Below, piece after piece: positions 10,901-23,916 of a DNA stretch of 64,000 nt; position 1 is the stretch's first letter, and each line of letters starts with the position of its first letter. The notes beneath the pieces were generated by a model. The model was given only the letters and a program-made list of their open reading frames with translations, did not search any database and was not told the DNA's origin. Position numbers and translations under genes: made by a program. The DNA comes from Kitagawia praeruptora (lineage: Eukaryota; Streptophyta; Magnoliopsida; Apiales; Apiaceae), in the NCBI GenBank assembly GCA_037693485.1, contig CM075345.1, positions 80,473,001 to 80,537,000 on the forward strand. The letters are read 5' to 3'.

Positions 10901-13068
10901 TGTAAACATACAACAAACACAACCAAAGCATTATTTGCTCGCTCTAGGGTCATACTAAGTCCATGTTAGTCGTCAAATACTTACGTCATAAGTTTGGTTC
11001 AAAATCCATCCGCAATTCCAAGTTATACTTAACCATTTGAAATCTTGGTTTCTAAGTCTCGTTATTAGTGGTTTTCAATTGCCCGACCTTGGCTTAAACT
11101 TTTCTATAAAATCCACTGTTTACTCTTTTGAGGTGTTCCTTCGCATACATACCCCTTATGATATTTAGTATTTAATAAACTCAATTCTCCACCAAGATCA
11201 TACCATTAAGGGGTTCAATTGAAGTCATGAACTTAGCACTTACGCGATCGAACTACTTTTACGAATTATGCGATTTCTCCTAAACCGTAAGTCGAAATGC
11301 TACGATTCTTTCGCCAAAATGATCTATGAAACAAGATCTACAAGTTCTAGGCAGTGGTTCAACATTTTAAGAGTTTGTATGGTTCGGGTGGCTACTGCCT
11401 TAATGGTTAACAATAATTCGTCATTACGACGGCTATAAATCGAATAATCCAAAAATCCAAATATTCCAAATATCATACCATCCACTCCAAACAACTCATA
11501 CATGTTATTTAACATCCAAATAAGGTTTACCACTGCCAAGACCCCCATGGAAACCATTTTAACAATAATCAAAGCCAAATCGTAGATCTAAGGTCCTAAA
11601 CATGCATCGAATCACTATATCTCATCTAAATCATCAAAACTCAAACCAAGAGCTAGGGTTTCAAAAGATGATTACCTTCCTTGATGTGTATATGAACTAA
11701 TCAAGCCTTGTACGGTCCTTATATAGCCTTAGCATAGCTTGGATCATCAAAAGAAATCAAGAAATCGAAAGTTAGTTCTTGAAATCACTATTCATCATCA
11801 CTTTTGTAAAAATCATATAAAATCGAAAATTAAGAGTTTGGCTCTCAAATTTTTACCACATCTTGGGATCCTCATAATATTTGTTTTGAGTCCGGGCTCA
11901 TCAAATTTGAAGCTTCCTAGCTAGGGTTATGAGCCCCATCTTCCCGCTGGATAGAAACTGGACAGGTTTGGTTCTTCAACTTTGAGCATGGATTTGACTA
12001 GGCTATACTACTTGGATTGCCATGAAATTTTGTACTAATATTCCCCATGGAGTGGAGAAGCAAAAGTTAAAATTTGGTGATTTATCAATGGGTAGAAGTG
12101 GAGATATGAATTTTTATTTCATTGTTGGTCCTGCTGGGCAGTAACTTGCTCTCTTCTTGCTCTCTTGTTTTCTTTTCTTCCTTTTTCCTAAATGACCAAG
12201 TCCACTCACTTTTGATATTTTATTTGGATGAGTTCAGCTGGTGGGTTGCATTGGGGTAAGAGCCTTGATGCATGGATGAGTACAAAGCAAGCTTGGTTGA
12301 TATTTGTTTGGTTTTTTGTTTGATTTACCACCTTATCCTTGCCCTTTCATAATTCTTTCCACCAATGTCCTTGCCCCTTCCTCTTATTCACTTACATCAA
12401 TTTGTTACAAATTATATGTTGCATTCTAAGGTGTTAGTGTGGCACAATTCCTCAAATAATTATTGAGTCCAATATCCTTTGCATTTTCTCTTTATCTCAT
12501 AAAACGTTCTCCAGATTTCTCAAGCATTCTCAATTTCTCAATTCTAGGATTTTATTCTTAATCCTCTTTCCCCCTCATAATATATCCTTCCTTGGATTCT
12601 TATTATACCATATCCTTAATCTATGATTCGTTCGCTTAATCTCGTTATGAAGTCTCAGCGGTTTCTAGAACGTTTGGTTCACTGTCTCAACGGTTTTCGT
12701 TCTAAATTCTCAAACCAAATATAATAAACTTCCAAAATATTAACTCCTAAATTCCTCAAATGTAATATCTCGATTCTTGAATATAATAATATATAATTCG
12801 CGGCCCGGTCAAATATTACACCAAAATGCAAACTGAAATTCCTGAATTCCGATCGTCTTTACATACACTTATTCGCTCTGTAGATCACTAATATGACTTC
12901 GAAATATCCATACCCTATCTCGTACATAGAGTGACATGAAAAGTTTCTTAGTGCTCAAAATCACTATTCATCCATAAATTACTATTCACGCATGACAAAC
13001 ACTATTCACGTATATACTTATTCTTAATAAGAAAAGTTTTAATTCTACCAAAAATCTGGGTTCTTACA
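7914..13068 (-). repeat. 3' LTR of the Tekay-like element
   Basis: 5155 bp. The minus strand runs TGTAAGAACCC... to ...GGGGCTG with the terminal TGTAACAG decayed to TCTAGCAG at 7914-7921. It aligns end to end with 17963-23189 with scattered substitutions. ORFs inside it (8410-8646, 8828-9112, 11324-11578) recur at the matching places of the other LTR and are not convincing genes. The stretch 9780-10150 is AT-rich with GAATATT/AATATTC palindromes. Confidence 0.9.
11717..11726 (-). promoter_or_regulatory. TATA box in the 3' LTR
   Basis: Minus strand GGCTATATAAGGACC, about 1.35 kb from the start of the LTR in transcription direction. It is identical in the partner LTR at 21829-21838. Confidence 0.6.
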
Positions 13069-13081
13069 GTCTCCCCTCCTT
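13069..13081 (-). other. Polypurine tract, Tekay-like element
   Basis: Minus strand AAGGAGGGGAGAC directly before the 3' LTR, preceded by GGACGGAATCCTTTT, a box shared with the elements at 28-36 kb and 50-63 kb. Confidence 0.8.
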
Positions 13082-13084
13082 AAA

Positions 13085-13330
13085 AGGATTCCGTCCCGGA
13101 ATCAGTTTAGGAATAGCTGGGTTACTTTTCCTTTGTTACACTCTTTCAACTTCCAAGTGGATTCTTCCACATCTTGATATTCTCACAATTCCTTATTAGT
13201 TTGAAAACCTCGTTCCTTAACACTTGAACATTTGTATCCATGATTTCCACAGGAATACCTTTAGCATCACGCATCTCCAATCTCATCTTCCTTATCCTGT
13301 TTGCGCAGAAATATACCTATATGAACTGGC
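13085..13330 (-). pseudogene. Possible chromodomain/integrase C-terminal trace
   Basis: Minus strand shows EESTWKLKE followed by TQLFLN just before the polypurine box, resembling EEATWELES...YPELF at the end of the integrase in the 58-61 kb element. The 13.4-13.6 kb segment is not recognisable. Weak evidence. Confidence 0.35.
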
Positions 13331-13639
13331 TTGTCATTATTCAACATGCCATTTAGCTTAACAATAGCAGTACTAACTCTATCCATCTTGGGCTTTCACT
13401 AGCCGTTTGCTGGTAAAATCTTTTGTCTCTTTGGTTTGTTGAATTAACTCAGTTTCCAATATCTTTATCTTGCCAGCCTCCTTCCAACACAAGGAAGAGC
13501 GACAACTCTTTTGATAACGGCCTCGCAAGGTAGTATCCCTATTCATTATGGTACCGTCTAAGTGCATCTAATATCTCGGACTATGTGTCTTTTGTAAAAT
13601 CTCATCCTTGAATTCCCGAATCTTCGGAATCCATCTCTT

Positions 13640-15060
13640 TTCTCCTTTTGACTAAGGCATTGGCCACCACATTGGCCTCCCCTGAATGGTAGTGCATCTT
13701 ATAGTCGTATCTTGATCTCTATCATGACATAAAGTCTTAATACTCCGACCTTTAAATATATCTTCTCTGTAAAATTTTCCAGAAAATAATTCTAATAATA
13801 CTCCTTGAAACAATTGTAAGAAAATATTGGTTATAATATATATTTCCTGTTCATACGTAAACGGGCACATACTTTACCCTCGTTTTTGAAAAAATTTCCT
13901 TGCTCTTTCCTTCTGCATAATATATACTTGAGGCTTTTATGGTCCATATAACATTTCCAAATCTCTTAAAGCGAAAACCATCGCTGCTAATTCCAATTTA
14001 TGGGTGGGTATCTAGTCTCTTACTCTTTTAACTATTTGAATGCATACACACTTACTCTACGGTGCTGTATCAGCACACAATCTAAACCTTTATCAGATGC
14101 ATCATTATATATCACAAAGTCTTCCTTATCATCTGGTAGGGCCAACACTGGGCTGACACCAACCTCTTTTTCAATTCTTGCAAACTCTCCTCACACTTAG
14201 GAGTCCATTCCAACTTCTCAGTCTTTCTCGTAAATTGTGTCAACGGTGCTGCTATTCTTAGCAAGGTCCTGCACAAATTTCCTATAATAGCCTGTTAGGT
14301 CTATACAACTTCTCACCCCTGTGGGTGTAGTTGGTCTCTCCCAATTGAAACAACTTCTATTTTAGCGGGATCCATTAATACTCACTTGATAATAACCACA
14401 CGTCTTAGAAATTGGGCTTCATTAAACCAGAATTCATACTTTGAGAATTTGGCATACAACTGCTCTTCAGATAATAACTCTAAAACAATTCTTAAATGTT
14501 CGTCCTCTGGATATATCAGGACGTCATCAATAAATACAATAACGAGCTTATTTAAATATTTCTTGAACACTTGATTCAGTAAATCCATAAAAACTATGGG
14601 TGCATTAATCACTCAAATGACATTGCTAAAATCTCATATTGTCTATACCTATTGCGAACACAGTATTGGGTATATCCTCGGGTTAAATCTTTAACTGGTG
14701 GCATCCAGTTCTCAAATCAATCTCGGAAAATACATATCACCTCTTAGCTGGTTTAGCAAATCGTTTCTCCTTGGTAGTAGGTCTTTACTCTTACTGATAA
14801 ATTTGTTCCATGGTCTAGCGGTCAGGACATCAAACTCTAAATCTGGTAACCCAAGTTTAATTCTCGTTAGTCGATATACACTTTCATTATTCCATTTTTA
14901 TCTCACAACCAACACCGAGGCTCCCCACGGTGATGCACTGGGTCTTATCATACTCTTGCCCAGCATTCTTGTTACTGATTCGCTATTCTTTCCTTTCTAC
15001 TGGGGTTAATTAGTTAACGATTTCCCTTTTTCGGTCCGGTGGTAATTCGGGTAGATTTTC
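13640..15060 (-). pseudogene. Decayed chromovirus RT-RNase H
   Basis: Heavily mutated pol remnant. Reading leftwards: NLPELPPDRKREIVN near 15055-15010 (start of RT); VFMDLLNQVFKKYLNKLVIV and FIDDVLIY (14612-14500; YVDD-box equivalent FIDD); thumb KYEFWFNEAQFL; RNase H fragments to about 14000; and HYHSGEANVVANAL near 13690-13650, the end of RNase H. Many stops and indels occur. Little beyond RNase H survives: a weak chromodomain-like trace (VEESTWKLKE) is the only sign of integrase. Confidence 0.75.
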
Positions 15061-15653
15061 TGTGCTACATTATCAAACTCGTCAATCACTGGGGTTCCTT
15101 AACCCCTTTACTCTCAACACTTATGCTGCAAAACTGGAGCTAGTGTCCATTCGTACGCAACTTTTCCATAATCTCAATTCAATTATGGTGTCTCTATCGG
15201 ACACTGCTGTCGTTGAAGTTTCACATTACATCATCCTTCCTTCCAAGTATGGTTTGACCTACTTTCCATTTGCATGACCTCCTTAAAAGAAGAGTGAACT
15301 GATTCCATCGATATGTCGCTGGTACACTAATCATTTTGGGACTCGCTCTTATCCTCGGCGATTCCATTGCGAATCTAATCTATTTTAACGAATTTCGCTT
15401 ACCTGACCTGGTTGGCATCCCCTTGGATTTCATTAAAGATAACAAGAATCATGGAGCTTTGAAAAGATAGCTGCCATATCAAGACAAATGTCACACAATG
15501 GTGATCATAAGATTATGAATTTTAAAGCAAATCTTATTTGAGATAAGAGAATTTACCAAAAGATCAATATGATCAAAAGAACTAACGTTGCGTGCCTTAG
15601 TTAAGGCATTACTAAAGGTAATTAGCCTTCTTGTATTTCACAACACACAAGTG

Positions 15654-15732
15654 ATGGCGTCCCATCAGACTTCTATCACACAGACATACAGTCCTTGTGG
15701 CCCCTATAAGAATAGGGTTGTTCGTCTCAGTG
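15654..15732 (-). other. Conserved leader box, copy 1
   Basis: About 80 bp containing (minus strand) CTGAGACGAACAACCCTA and TGATAGAAGTCTGATGGGAC. It recurs at 32502-32581 and 56034-56105 in two other elements, each downstream of the primer site. Confidence 0.7.
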
Positions 15733-17393
15733 GAAGAAGAGAAATAGGAATCAACTTGAACTCAGGTTAATAAATTATCTTCTTTCGACAAATAATTCTC
15801 AAAGGGACACCTTGGAGAAAATTCTAAGGTGTGATTCCAAAAGTAAAGAATATCGAGAAAGATACTGGTATATCACAAGCAAGTGGTGTTGTATCACTAT
15901 AAGATTATTCACTATTGAAGGAAAGTGAAAGTTTAAATAACATCAATAGACAGGCTTCAGAATTACCTGAAAGTAGGTATCATGACAGCCTCTGTCACAA
16001 TTGAAACCCAGCACGGGTGAACACAAGTATGGCAATATAGGTTAGAAGAGAAATTATATCCTTCCTAAGAAATTCTCTCTTGGAAGATGTCATATAATTC
16101 ATAAATTAGGGAGGTAATCAAACCGATTTACAAATGGGGAGGTTACTGCCAACGTCTCTATGGATGTCTTATATGTTGGCTCATCTAGCGGATAATCGTT
16201 TGATTCTAAAGTTTTCTTCTTCATGCACACCTTAGAGTGCTCGATAACTTACGCCATTATCGACTCGTACTAGTCACCACAGTCTCAATCATCAGCATTT
16301 ATAATCGTAGAGAGTTATACCCAACTCGGCGCAATCATCTCAAGCAACGTTCCATTCCACACAAAGACTTTGATATAGGTGTCGCTCACGGTAATGGCGA
16401 ATTCTATCCTTCGAATAGGCGGTATTCCGGAAGATCGTTAGAAAATACATGCTTAAATCTGTTATCTATTTCAATCATCTTTATATCCTATATTCCTTTT
16501 TCCTATATCAATCACGTGTGCCACATAAGCTTAACACTTTTGGCATGATAACCTTTTCATTTAAGTCAATCCCGGAGCTGCTTAGTCCGTCTTGATCCTT
16601 AATTATATTTCGTCTTTACCGTCCAATCTCAACTTCATCATTTTATCTCTACAATCCATTTTAACAATCTGGGTCTGTCCACCAACCCATATGGCGGTTA
16701 CCTTAACCAATCGAACAGGTTTGCTCTAGTTTTCACTCTCTTTGGCGACATTCTCTGATAATCAGAAAGATAAGGTTTGCCAAAAATTTGTCGAATCTCT
16801 TCCCAATATCAGGGAAATTTGGTCAGTCTATTTATCCACTGTTAATACTAGGAAATCAATTTCGAAACCTGAAGAACAATTCTATGAACATCCAAATAGG
16901 TAGAATCGTAAGCAGTCATAATAACGGAATAATCAACATAAAGTTGGAAGTTTAGCCACTAGAAAGGAACCAAATATACACCTCCCATAAAAGGGAAAAC
17001 CAAAGTTTCACACGGAACATGCCATATTTTCCTGATACATATACGTCCGAGTAGTCTATATTACCAACAATCATTTTACTTAACCCCCCACTTAAAGGGA
17101 ACATTACTTTATAACTAGTCATTCATCAAAACCGGCAGTCACCGGATCTGACTCCGGCTTCTCAGTTATATCCTCGTAATTTCTTCCTCGGCCGTCAACC
17201 GGGTCCTCTACTCATTTGTCCTTGTATTTATTCCAATCAAATCAACAACCAAGTTCCCAACGATCCAGTCGTGGGCAACAGTTGATACCACCTCTATCTT
17301 ATCTATTCTTAAAACTCTACTCCATTCACTTTATCATATCTCCTGATGAATCATAATTGACTCCCAATTCTTGTCTTGTCACTTAATCATTCT

Positions 17394-17636
17394 CTAAGGA
17401 CTCTTTCGGTTCTCAAGTAAACATATCACATCTTTATCAATCGGCTCGTTCTCTACAAGATTATTCCCTTGACCTTCCATGAGGTCCTCATCTAGATCCT
17501 CCTCTATCGGGTGAGCGTCCATCTCAAGGAGCGCATCATTATGTGTCTGCTCGGAGGCCTCGGGGTCTAGCATATTCGGCATCTCAACCCTCTCTACCAC
17601 AATATCCGATGTCAACTTTCTATCCTTCATCATCAT
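17394..17636 (-). CDS. Small acidic ORF of unknown function
   Basis: 80 codons, starting MMMKDRKLTSDIVVERVEMP and rich in Asp/Glu (DAHPIEEDLDEDLMEGQGNN). It lies 310 nt downstream of the primer site where a gag start would be expected, but I see no gag domain. It could be an N-terminal gag remnant or chance; beyond its stop the frame is closed. Confidence 0.25.
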   Translation of the reverse strand: MMMKDRKLTSDIVVERVEMPNMLDPEASEQTHNDALLEMDAHPIEEDLDEDLMEGQGNNLVENEPIDKDVICLLENRKSP

Positions 17637-17946
17637 TTTGAAAATTTCTTATAGTTCGGGGAATACATAAATGTATCCATGAATCCCCTCAAATCTTCTT
17701 AAATTCATGTCTCGGCGATCTATGCCCCTGCCGACCAATACTTGTCTCTAAGCATTCTTTGGTAGATATTCATCACCACAAAAAGCGAGGTCTACATCAT
17801 TATATTCTTCAACGTAGCATTCACACCTTAACTTAACCGTTGGTACTATATCCAATAGTCCAACATGAACTCTACATGAGTTCTGACGTTCTCACATTAC
17901 TATACACACTCCTACTCACTCTCCTTTCTAGTTTACTATAACCTCA

Positions 17947-17958
17947 GCTCTGATACCA
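17947..17958 (-). other. Primer binding site (tRNA-Met type), Tekay-like element
   Basis: Minus strand TGGTATCAGAGC, 4 nt inside the 5' LTR. Complementary to the 3' end of plant initiator tRNA-Met, the usual chromovirus primer. Confidence 0.85.
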
Positions 17959-20905
17959 TTTCTGTAACAGCCCCAAATCCGGGGTCAGGGATTTGGTCGT
18001 CATGCGGAAATTCTCATTAACAATTCACCTGTTTAACAACATTAATCCATCTGTAATCATTGAATAACTGAAATACATCATTGAGACCCCAACTACCAAG
18101 CATCTTACAGGTTATAGGGCTAGAAACAAGAACTAAAGTCTTTACATTACTCACATCATTACATCCATTGAATCAAATTACAACGTGTCTTACAAATCTT
18201 ATCCCGCTAGTATAGCTTCATTGAGAAGTATACCAGCAACTAGTTTTACTCTATACAGTGTGATATATATTACACAATAATAAACCTACATGTAACTTAC
18301 TCCAGCTATAGATGTTCTGGATCATGTCGTCTCCATAAGGGTACCTTGTCTGCTTCTTCCGGGCTATGAAGATTATGCCTCATTCGTCTACCACTTTCTG
18401 AAAGACTAATATATAAAACAACAAACAAGTATGAGCGACAGAATTGCTCAGCAAGTGGTTACTTAGAGTTCACAAAATCTCCCATCATATACATGGGGTT
18501 TTCATAATACCACAGATACTTAATATCAACCATAAAATATCTGTACCCAAAAATCTCAATAGGGAAAGTATAATGATTAAAATAATCATTAAATGAACAA
18601 GATAAGTTCATAATCATATTAATAACCTTTTCGTCAAAATATCTGCTATTAAAAAAAGATAAGCAGAAAATCAATATATGTATATCATCTTTCATAATAT
18701 ATCTGTAATCTTTATCAAGTGTGAGATGAACAAGTTTTCAATATGATTTGAATGATAAGGAAAATCAATATCATCTTTTGAAATCAACCTTTACTTTGAA
18801 ATGAACAAGTTCCAGTATATTATAAAAGGATGAGGTTCAAAGTCGACCAATATAACCTTTCGACCCTGCCAACACTTACCAGTCACCCAGCCCGTAGCTT
18901 TCCGATGGGGTGCTCTCGATAATGTTGCAGAAAATATCCAAATTGGATGATGAACTAATACTGGAGTATCTCGGGCCAGATGTCACAACCTTACGATGAT
19001 CAGTCATAAGTTGTGCATCTCCAAATTTTGTTTCTCCACATGTAGATGGAAGAACTAACGGATTTACTTGTCTACCGCCCTCTTCATCTCCCGCCAACGG
19101 TTGGACATAGTCGGGACCGGCGCAACTCGGACCCCTTTTAATAATGATGGACCGTCCCACGGCCTCTTACACGATTATCAGTGTTGGACTGATTCACATC
19201 CTCATACACACATACTCCTAGTTCGAGTAAAATCCATGACTCTGAAACGTAAAGTTCGTCCTCCTTTTCCCCGAGTAATAACTCGTTGATGCAATTCCAC
19301 AAAGTAGTTGTATCTAATTGGAAAGGAAAATTTACCAGTATTTCCCGAGCAGTAGCTCGTTAATGGATTAACACTTGTTACAGCAATCCTACTCCTCGAG
19401 TGTTGAGGAAGTAGCCAGAGTCCCCTGACTCATAATAACTGGGTTCAAAATAAGCTCTTGACATTTTTCGTGACTCAGAAGTCAGGTAAAATAGAATTTC
19501 TCAAATAGGATTTCCCAGTTTTGAAGGAAAGCGACGCCATTGCAGGCTAGGAGTTGATTTAAGATCATCAGGGAAACCTTATAATACTTTTGGAAAATCG
19601 CTGTTAAGCAACATAGATTAGGTGCTCAACGTTATTTAGGGAAAACCCAGAAGATCGAAAGTATTCAAGATACTTTTACTATATCTTAGAGATATACTTC
19701 ATGATTACTGAAGTAAAATATGCTTTTAAGTAATCTGAGTTATTCACTATATTCTTGAAAGTATTAATTCAATATTCCAATAATATTTATTAACTCATAT
19801 CTGCATAAACAATATTTTTAAATAAAATAATCACAACTAAATCTTGAAATGAATATTCAAAATAATAGTCATCAATTAAATAGCCCTTAATAATAATGAT
19901 AAAGTATTTAAATGAATATCCAAAATAATATTCATTAACTTTAAATGAATATTCGAAATAATGTTCGTCAAATAAATAACCCTTACTAATAATAAGGAAA
20001 ACTTTAAATGAATATTTAGAATAATATTCAGTAAGTAAATAGTAATCTAAAGATAACTAGAAACCTTTAAATGAAAATCCGAATTAAGATTCATTTAAAT
20101 AAATAACTCACGTATGATTATGAAATCATACTTTAAATAAATATTTGAAACGATATTTTCCATGTAATTATAATCCTCGAATATTATTTACTAAATAAAT
20201 AATACTCAGAAAATAATTGTAATACGTATACGATATACCGCCTCGCGGTTCGTAACAAATTAGTCGAAACATATGCCCTATACTAAGGGCTATCATAAAC
20301 CCGACTTATAGCTACTAGATCACCTCTAGTCTATAAGTCATCTAATTAAAAATCACACTTCAAGTATGACATATATTAAGTCAAAACAACTATGCATATA
20401 CCTTGCATCGTATATCGTAAAATATTCAATAATACTCTTAGTGAAATAATATTTGATTAATATTCCTCAAGTGAGATAATACTCAAATAACAATCCTCGA
20501 ATCTTTACCAAGTAATAAATACTTTTTGAAATTATAATAATGATACTAATAACATTCCTCAGAATACATAGCACTTTGCCGCTGGGATCCCTCCGGGTTT
20601 CCACGACTATTCATATGTACTCCCGATTTAGAGTCGAATACAATAAGTATGCTCTTATACTTAGAGCTACAAGATACACTGGTTCATAATAACTCATCTC
20701 AAACTTATATGTGAATCAGAAGGCCAACTTTATATATATGGCATTATAAGCAATTATCACAAAACTGTATAACTCTATACATGGCAAAACAGGAATATAG
20801 AACCAATACTACAAAGTATGGTTTAGAACACTTGCCTGGTACTCGAGATATGATAGGGCTCGCGACGATGTCGGTCCATCTAGACAGAGTCAAATAAAAA
20901 CATAC

Positions 20906-21049
20906 CGTTAATCCCTTGGATAACCATTCTTAACTCAAGGTGTAAACATACAACAAACAAAACCAAAGAATTATTTGCGTTAATCCCCTGGATAACCATT
21001 CTTAACTCAAGGTGTAAACATACAACAAACAAAACCAAAGCATTATTTG
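20906..21049. repeat. 72-bp tandem duplication inside the 5' LTR
   Basis: The unit starting CGTTAATCCC is present at 20906 and again at 20978 with few differences. The other LTR has a single copy (near 10866), so the duplication arose after insertion or in the parental template. Confidence 0.85.
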
Positions 21050-21828
21050 CTCGCTCTAGCGTCATACTAAGTCCATGTTGGTCGTCAAATACTTACGTCA
21101 TAAGTTTGGTTCAAAATCCATCCGCAATTCCAAGTTATACTTAACCATTTGAAATCTTGGTTTCTAAGTCTCGTTATTAGTGGTTTTCAATTGCGCGACC
21201 TTGGCTTAAACTTTTTTATAAAATCCATTGTTTACTCTTTTGAGGTTTTCCTTCGTATACATACCCCTTATGATATCTAGTATTTAATAAACTCGATTCT
21301 CCACCAAGATCATACCATTAAGGGGTTCAATTGAAGTCATGAACTTAGCACTTACGCGATCGAACTACTTTTACGAATTATGTGATTTCTCCTAAACCGT
21401 AAGTCGAAATGCTACGATTCTTTCGCCAAAATAATCTATGAAACAAGATCTATAAGTTATAGGCAGTGGTTCAACATTTTAAGAGGTTATATGGTTCGGG
21501 TGGCTACTGCCTTAATGGTTAACAACAATTCGTCATTACGACGGCAATAAATCGAATAATCCAAAAATCCAAATATTCCAAATATCATACCATCCACTCC
21601 AAACAACTCATACATGTTATTTAACATCTAAATAAGGTTTAACACTGCCAAGACCCCCATGGAAACCATTTTAACAATAATCAAAGCCCAATCATAGATC
21701 TAAGGTCCTAAACATGCATCGAATCACTATATCTCATCTAAATCATCAAAACTCAAACCAAGAACTAGGGTTTCAAAAGATGATTACCTTCCTTGATGTG
21801 TATATGAACTAATCAAGCCTTGTACGGT

Positions 21829-21838
21829 CCTTATATAG
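21829..21838 (-). promoter_or_regulatory. TATA box in the 5' LTR
   Basis: Same CTATATAAGG element as at 11717-11726. Being in the 5' LTR it would drive the genomic RNA. The transcript would include about 3.8 kb of R-U5 before reaching the primer site at 17958. Confidence 0.6.
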
Positions 21839-23189
21839 CCTTAGCATAGCTTGGATCATCAAAAGAAATCAAGAAATTGAAAGTTAGTTCTTGAAATCAC
21901 TATTCATCATCACTTTTGTAAAAATCATATAAAATCGAAAATTAAGAGTTTGGCTCTCAAATTTTTACCACATCTTGGGATCCTCATAATATTTGTTTTG
22001 AATCCTAGCTCATCAAATTTGAAGTTTCCTAGATAGGGTTTTGAGCCCCATCTTACCGCTGGATAGAAACTGGACAGGTTTGGTTCTTCAACTTTGAGCA
22101 TGGATTTGACTAGGCTATACTACTTGGATTGCCATGAAATTTTGTACGAATCTTCCCCATGGAGTGGAGAAGATATGGTGAAAATTTGGTGATTTATCAA
22201 TGGGTAGAAGTGGAGATATGAATTTTTCTTTCATTGTTGGTCCTGCTGGGCAGTAACTTGCTCTCTTCTTGCTCTCTTGTTTGCTTTTCTTCCTTTTGGC
22301 TAAATGACCAAGTCCACTCACTTTTGATCTTTTATTTGGATGAGTTCAACTGGTGGGTTGCATTGGGGTAAGAACCTTGATGCTTGGATGAGTACAAAGC
22401 AAGCTTGATTGATATTTGTTTGGTTTTTTGTTTGATTTACCACCTTATCCTTGCCCTTTCATAATTCTTTCCACCAATGTCCTTGCCCCTTCCTTTTATT
22501 CACTTACATCACTTTGTTACAAATTATATGTTGCATTCTAAGGTGTTAGTGTGGCACAATTCCTCAAATAATTATTGAGTCCAATATCCTTTGCATTTTC
22601 TCTTTCTCTCAGAAAACGTTCTCCCGATTTCTCAAGCATTCTCAATTTCTCAATTCTAGGATTTTATTCCTAATCCTCTTTCCCCCTCATAATATATCCT
22701 TCCTTGGATTCTTATTATACCATATCCTTAATCTATGATTCGTTCGCTTAATCGCTTAATCTCGTTATAAAGTCTCAGCGGTTTCTAGAACGTTTGGTTC
22801 ACTGTCTCAACGGTTTTCGTTCTAAATTATCAAACCAAATATAATAAACTTCCAAAATATTAACTCCTAAATTCCTCAAATGTAATATCTCGATTCTTGA
22901 ATATAATAATATATAATTTCGCGGCCCGGTCAAATATTACACCAAAATGCAAACTAGAATTCCTGAATTCCGATCGTCTTTACATACACTTATTCGCTCT
23001 ATAGATCACTAATATGACTTCGAAATATCCATACCCTATCTCGTACATAGAGTGGCATGAAAAGTTTCTTAGTGCTCAAAATCACTATTCATCCATAAAT
23101 TACTATTCACGCATGACAAACACTATTCACGTATATACTTATTCTTAATAAGAAAAGTTTTAATTCTACCAAAAATCTGGGTTTTTACA

Positions 23190-23473
23190 ATAAGAGCTGG
23201 AAAAGCTAGAGTCCTAGGTACCAGCAAAGGTGGAGCAGTTGAAGATATTATTAACATTTATTCTGATAATGAAACTATATCAAGAGATACAATGGAACTG
23301 GAAAGGTTGAGAGACAGAATTGTTCGTCTTCAACATACTCAAGCAAAACAAACCATAGAACATTTTCATGTAATCTCGGGTCAGAGAAAAAGACCTGTTC
23401 TCAGTACTGTTAGCAGTACTAATAATACTAATGTTACCATAAAAGAAGAAGGATCTCCTGATCCCTTCAAATG
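23190..23473 (+). pseudogene. EPRV copy A transactivator-like ORF, 3' part
   Basis: Continuation of the ORF interrupted at 7913, beginning with the second copy of the ATAAG target site. It includes GKARVLGTSKGGAVEDIINI, a charged segment MELERLRDRIVRLQHTQAKQ with heptad-like spacing, and ends DPFK-stop at 23473. In copy B the same region is contiguous with the 5' part (41770-40715), which proves the split. Confidence 0.75.
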
Positions 23474-23861
23474 ATACTAATAAACCCAATGTAGTTGAAC
23501 TACAAGGGCCCATGAAATTATAACAGGCCAAATGTAGTAAAGCTACAACAGGTCCATAATATCAAAATATTACCATATTACAATCAAGAAGCAGCTGGAT
23601 GGCCAGAAATAAAAGAAGATATGACAAGAAAAAAGTTGAAGACAAGATTCTGAAGAAAAATTATAACAAGACAAGGAATATGACAGACAAGACTAAAAGA
23701 TGAAAGCAGCACAGTGGAAGAATATGAAAGCTACGAAGCAAATAAGAGAAAGATCAAATCATGAAGAAAAAGGAGACAACTTTATAAAATTAATGTATAT
23801 CTGAATTATTGTAATAGAAGAGGTAGCATCCGATAACAAGTTTTAAACCATAGAATCCTTC

Positions 23862-23870
23862 TATAAAAGG
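23862..23870 (+). promoter_or_regulatory. EPRV pregenomic RNA promoter TATA box, copy A
   Basis: TATAAAAGG in the context CCTTCTATAAAAGGATC, just after the last viral ORF and before the leader. This is the position of the 35S-type promoter in caulimovirids. The same element occurs in copy B at 40318-40326. Confidence 0.65.
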
Positions 23871-23910
23871 ATCACGCGTGTAACAGACTGATCATCGAAA
23901 ATTCTCAAGC

Positions 23911-23916
23911 AATAAA
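23911..23916 (+). terminator. EPRV polyadenylation signal, copy A
   Basis: AATAAA about 45 nt after the TATA box. In caulimovirids the poly(A) signal lies downstream of the transcription start, giving the terminal redundancy of the pregenomic RNA. It is conserved at 40272-40277 in copy B. Confidence 0.5.

Larger units (their letters stand above)
15330..17946 (-). other. Untranslated leader region of the Tekay-like element
   Basis: About 2.6 kb between primer site and RT. Blocks at 15340-16260 and near 17840-17946 match the internal region of the non-autonomous element at 31742-32900, including the leader box at 15654-15732. No gag domain was recognised. The part at 16260-17840 is absent from the shorter element and holds one small acidic ORF, listed separately. 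Confidence 0.6.
7914..23189 (-). mobile_element. Tekay-like chromovirus LTR retrotransposon, very long LTRs
   Basis: A 15.3-kb minus-strand element inserted in the EPRV transactivator-like ORF. The 5-bp target-site duplication ATAAG is at 7909-7913 and 23190-23194; the uninterrupted viral sequence in copy B (near 40990-41000) confirms the empty site. LTRs are at 7914-13068 and 17963-23189; the internal region is 13069-17962. It has a tRNA-Met primer site and a polypurine tract. The internal region keeps RT and RNase H remnants and a weak chromodomain trace but lacks recognisable gag and integrase core, so the copy is non-autonomous. RT resembles the Tekay/Del clade as seen in the 58-61 kb element. 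Confidence 0.9.
17963..23189 (-). repeat. 5' LTR of the Tekay-like element
   Basis: 5227 bp, from TGTAACAGCCCC (17963) to TTTTTACA (23189) on the plus strand. It is longer than its partner mainly through a 72-bp tandem duplication at 20906-21049. The TATA element at 21829-21838 matches the one in the 3' LTR. Confidence 0.9.

Noticed and set aside
14382..14612. Functional reverse transcriptase gene
   Set aside because: The FIDD motif is present, but the frame is 76 codons long and flanked by stops; it is a pol remnant.
17947..17958. tRNA-Met gene suggested by TGGTATCAGAGC
   Set aside because: Only the 12-nt complement of the tRNA 3' end is present, next to an LTR; no cloverleaf. The same holds at 31745, 39401 and 55225.
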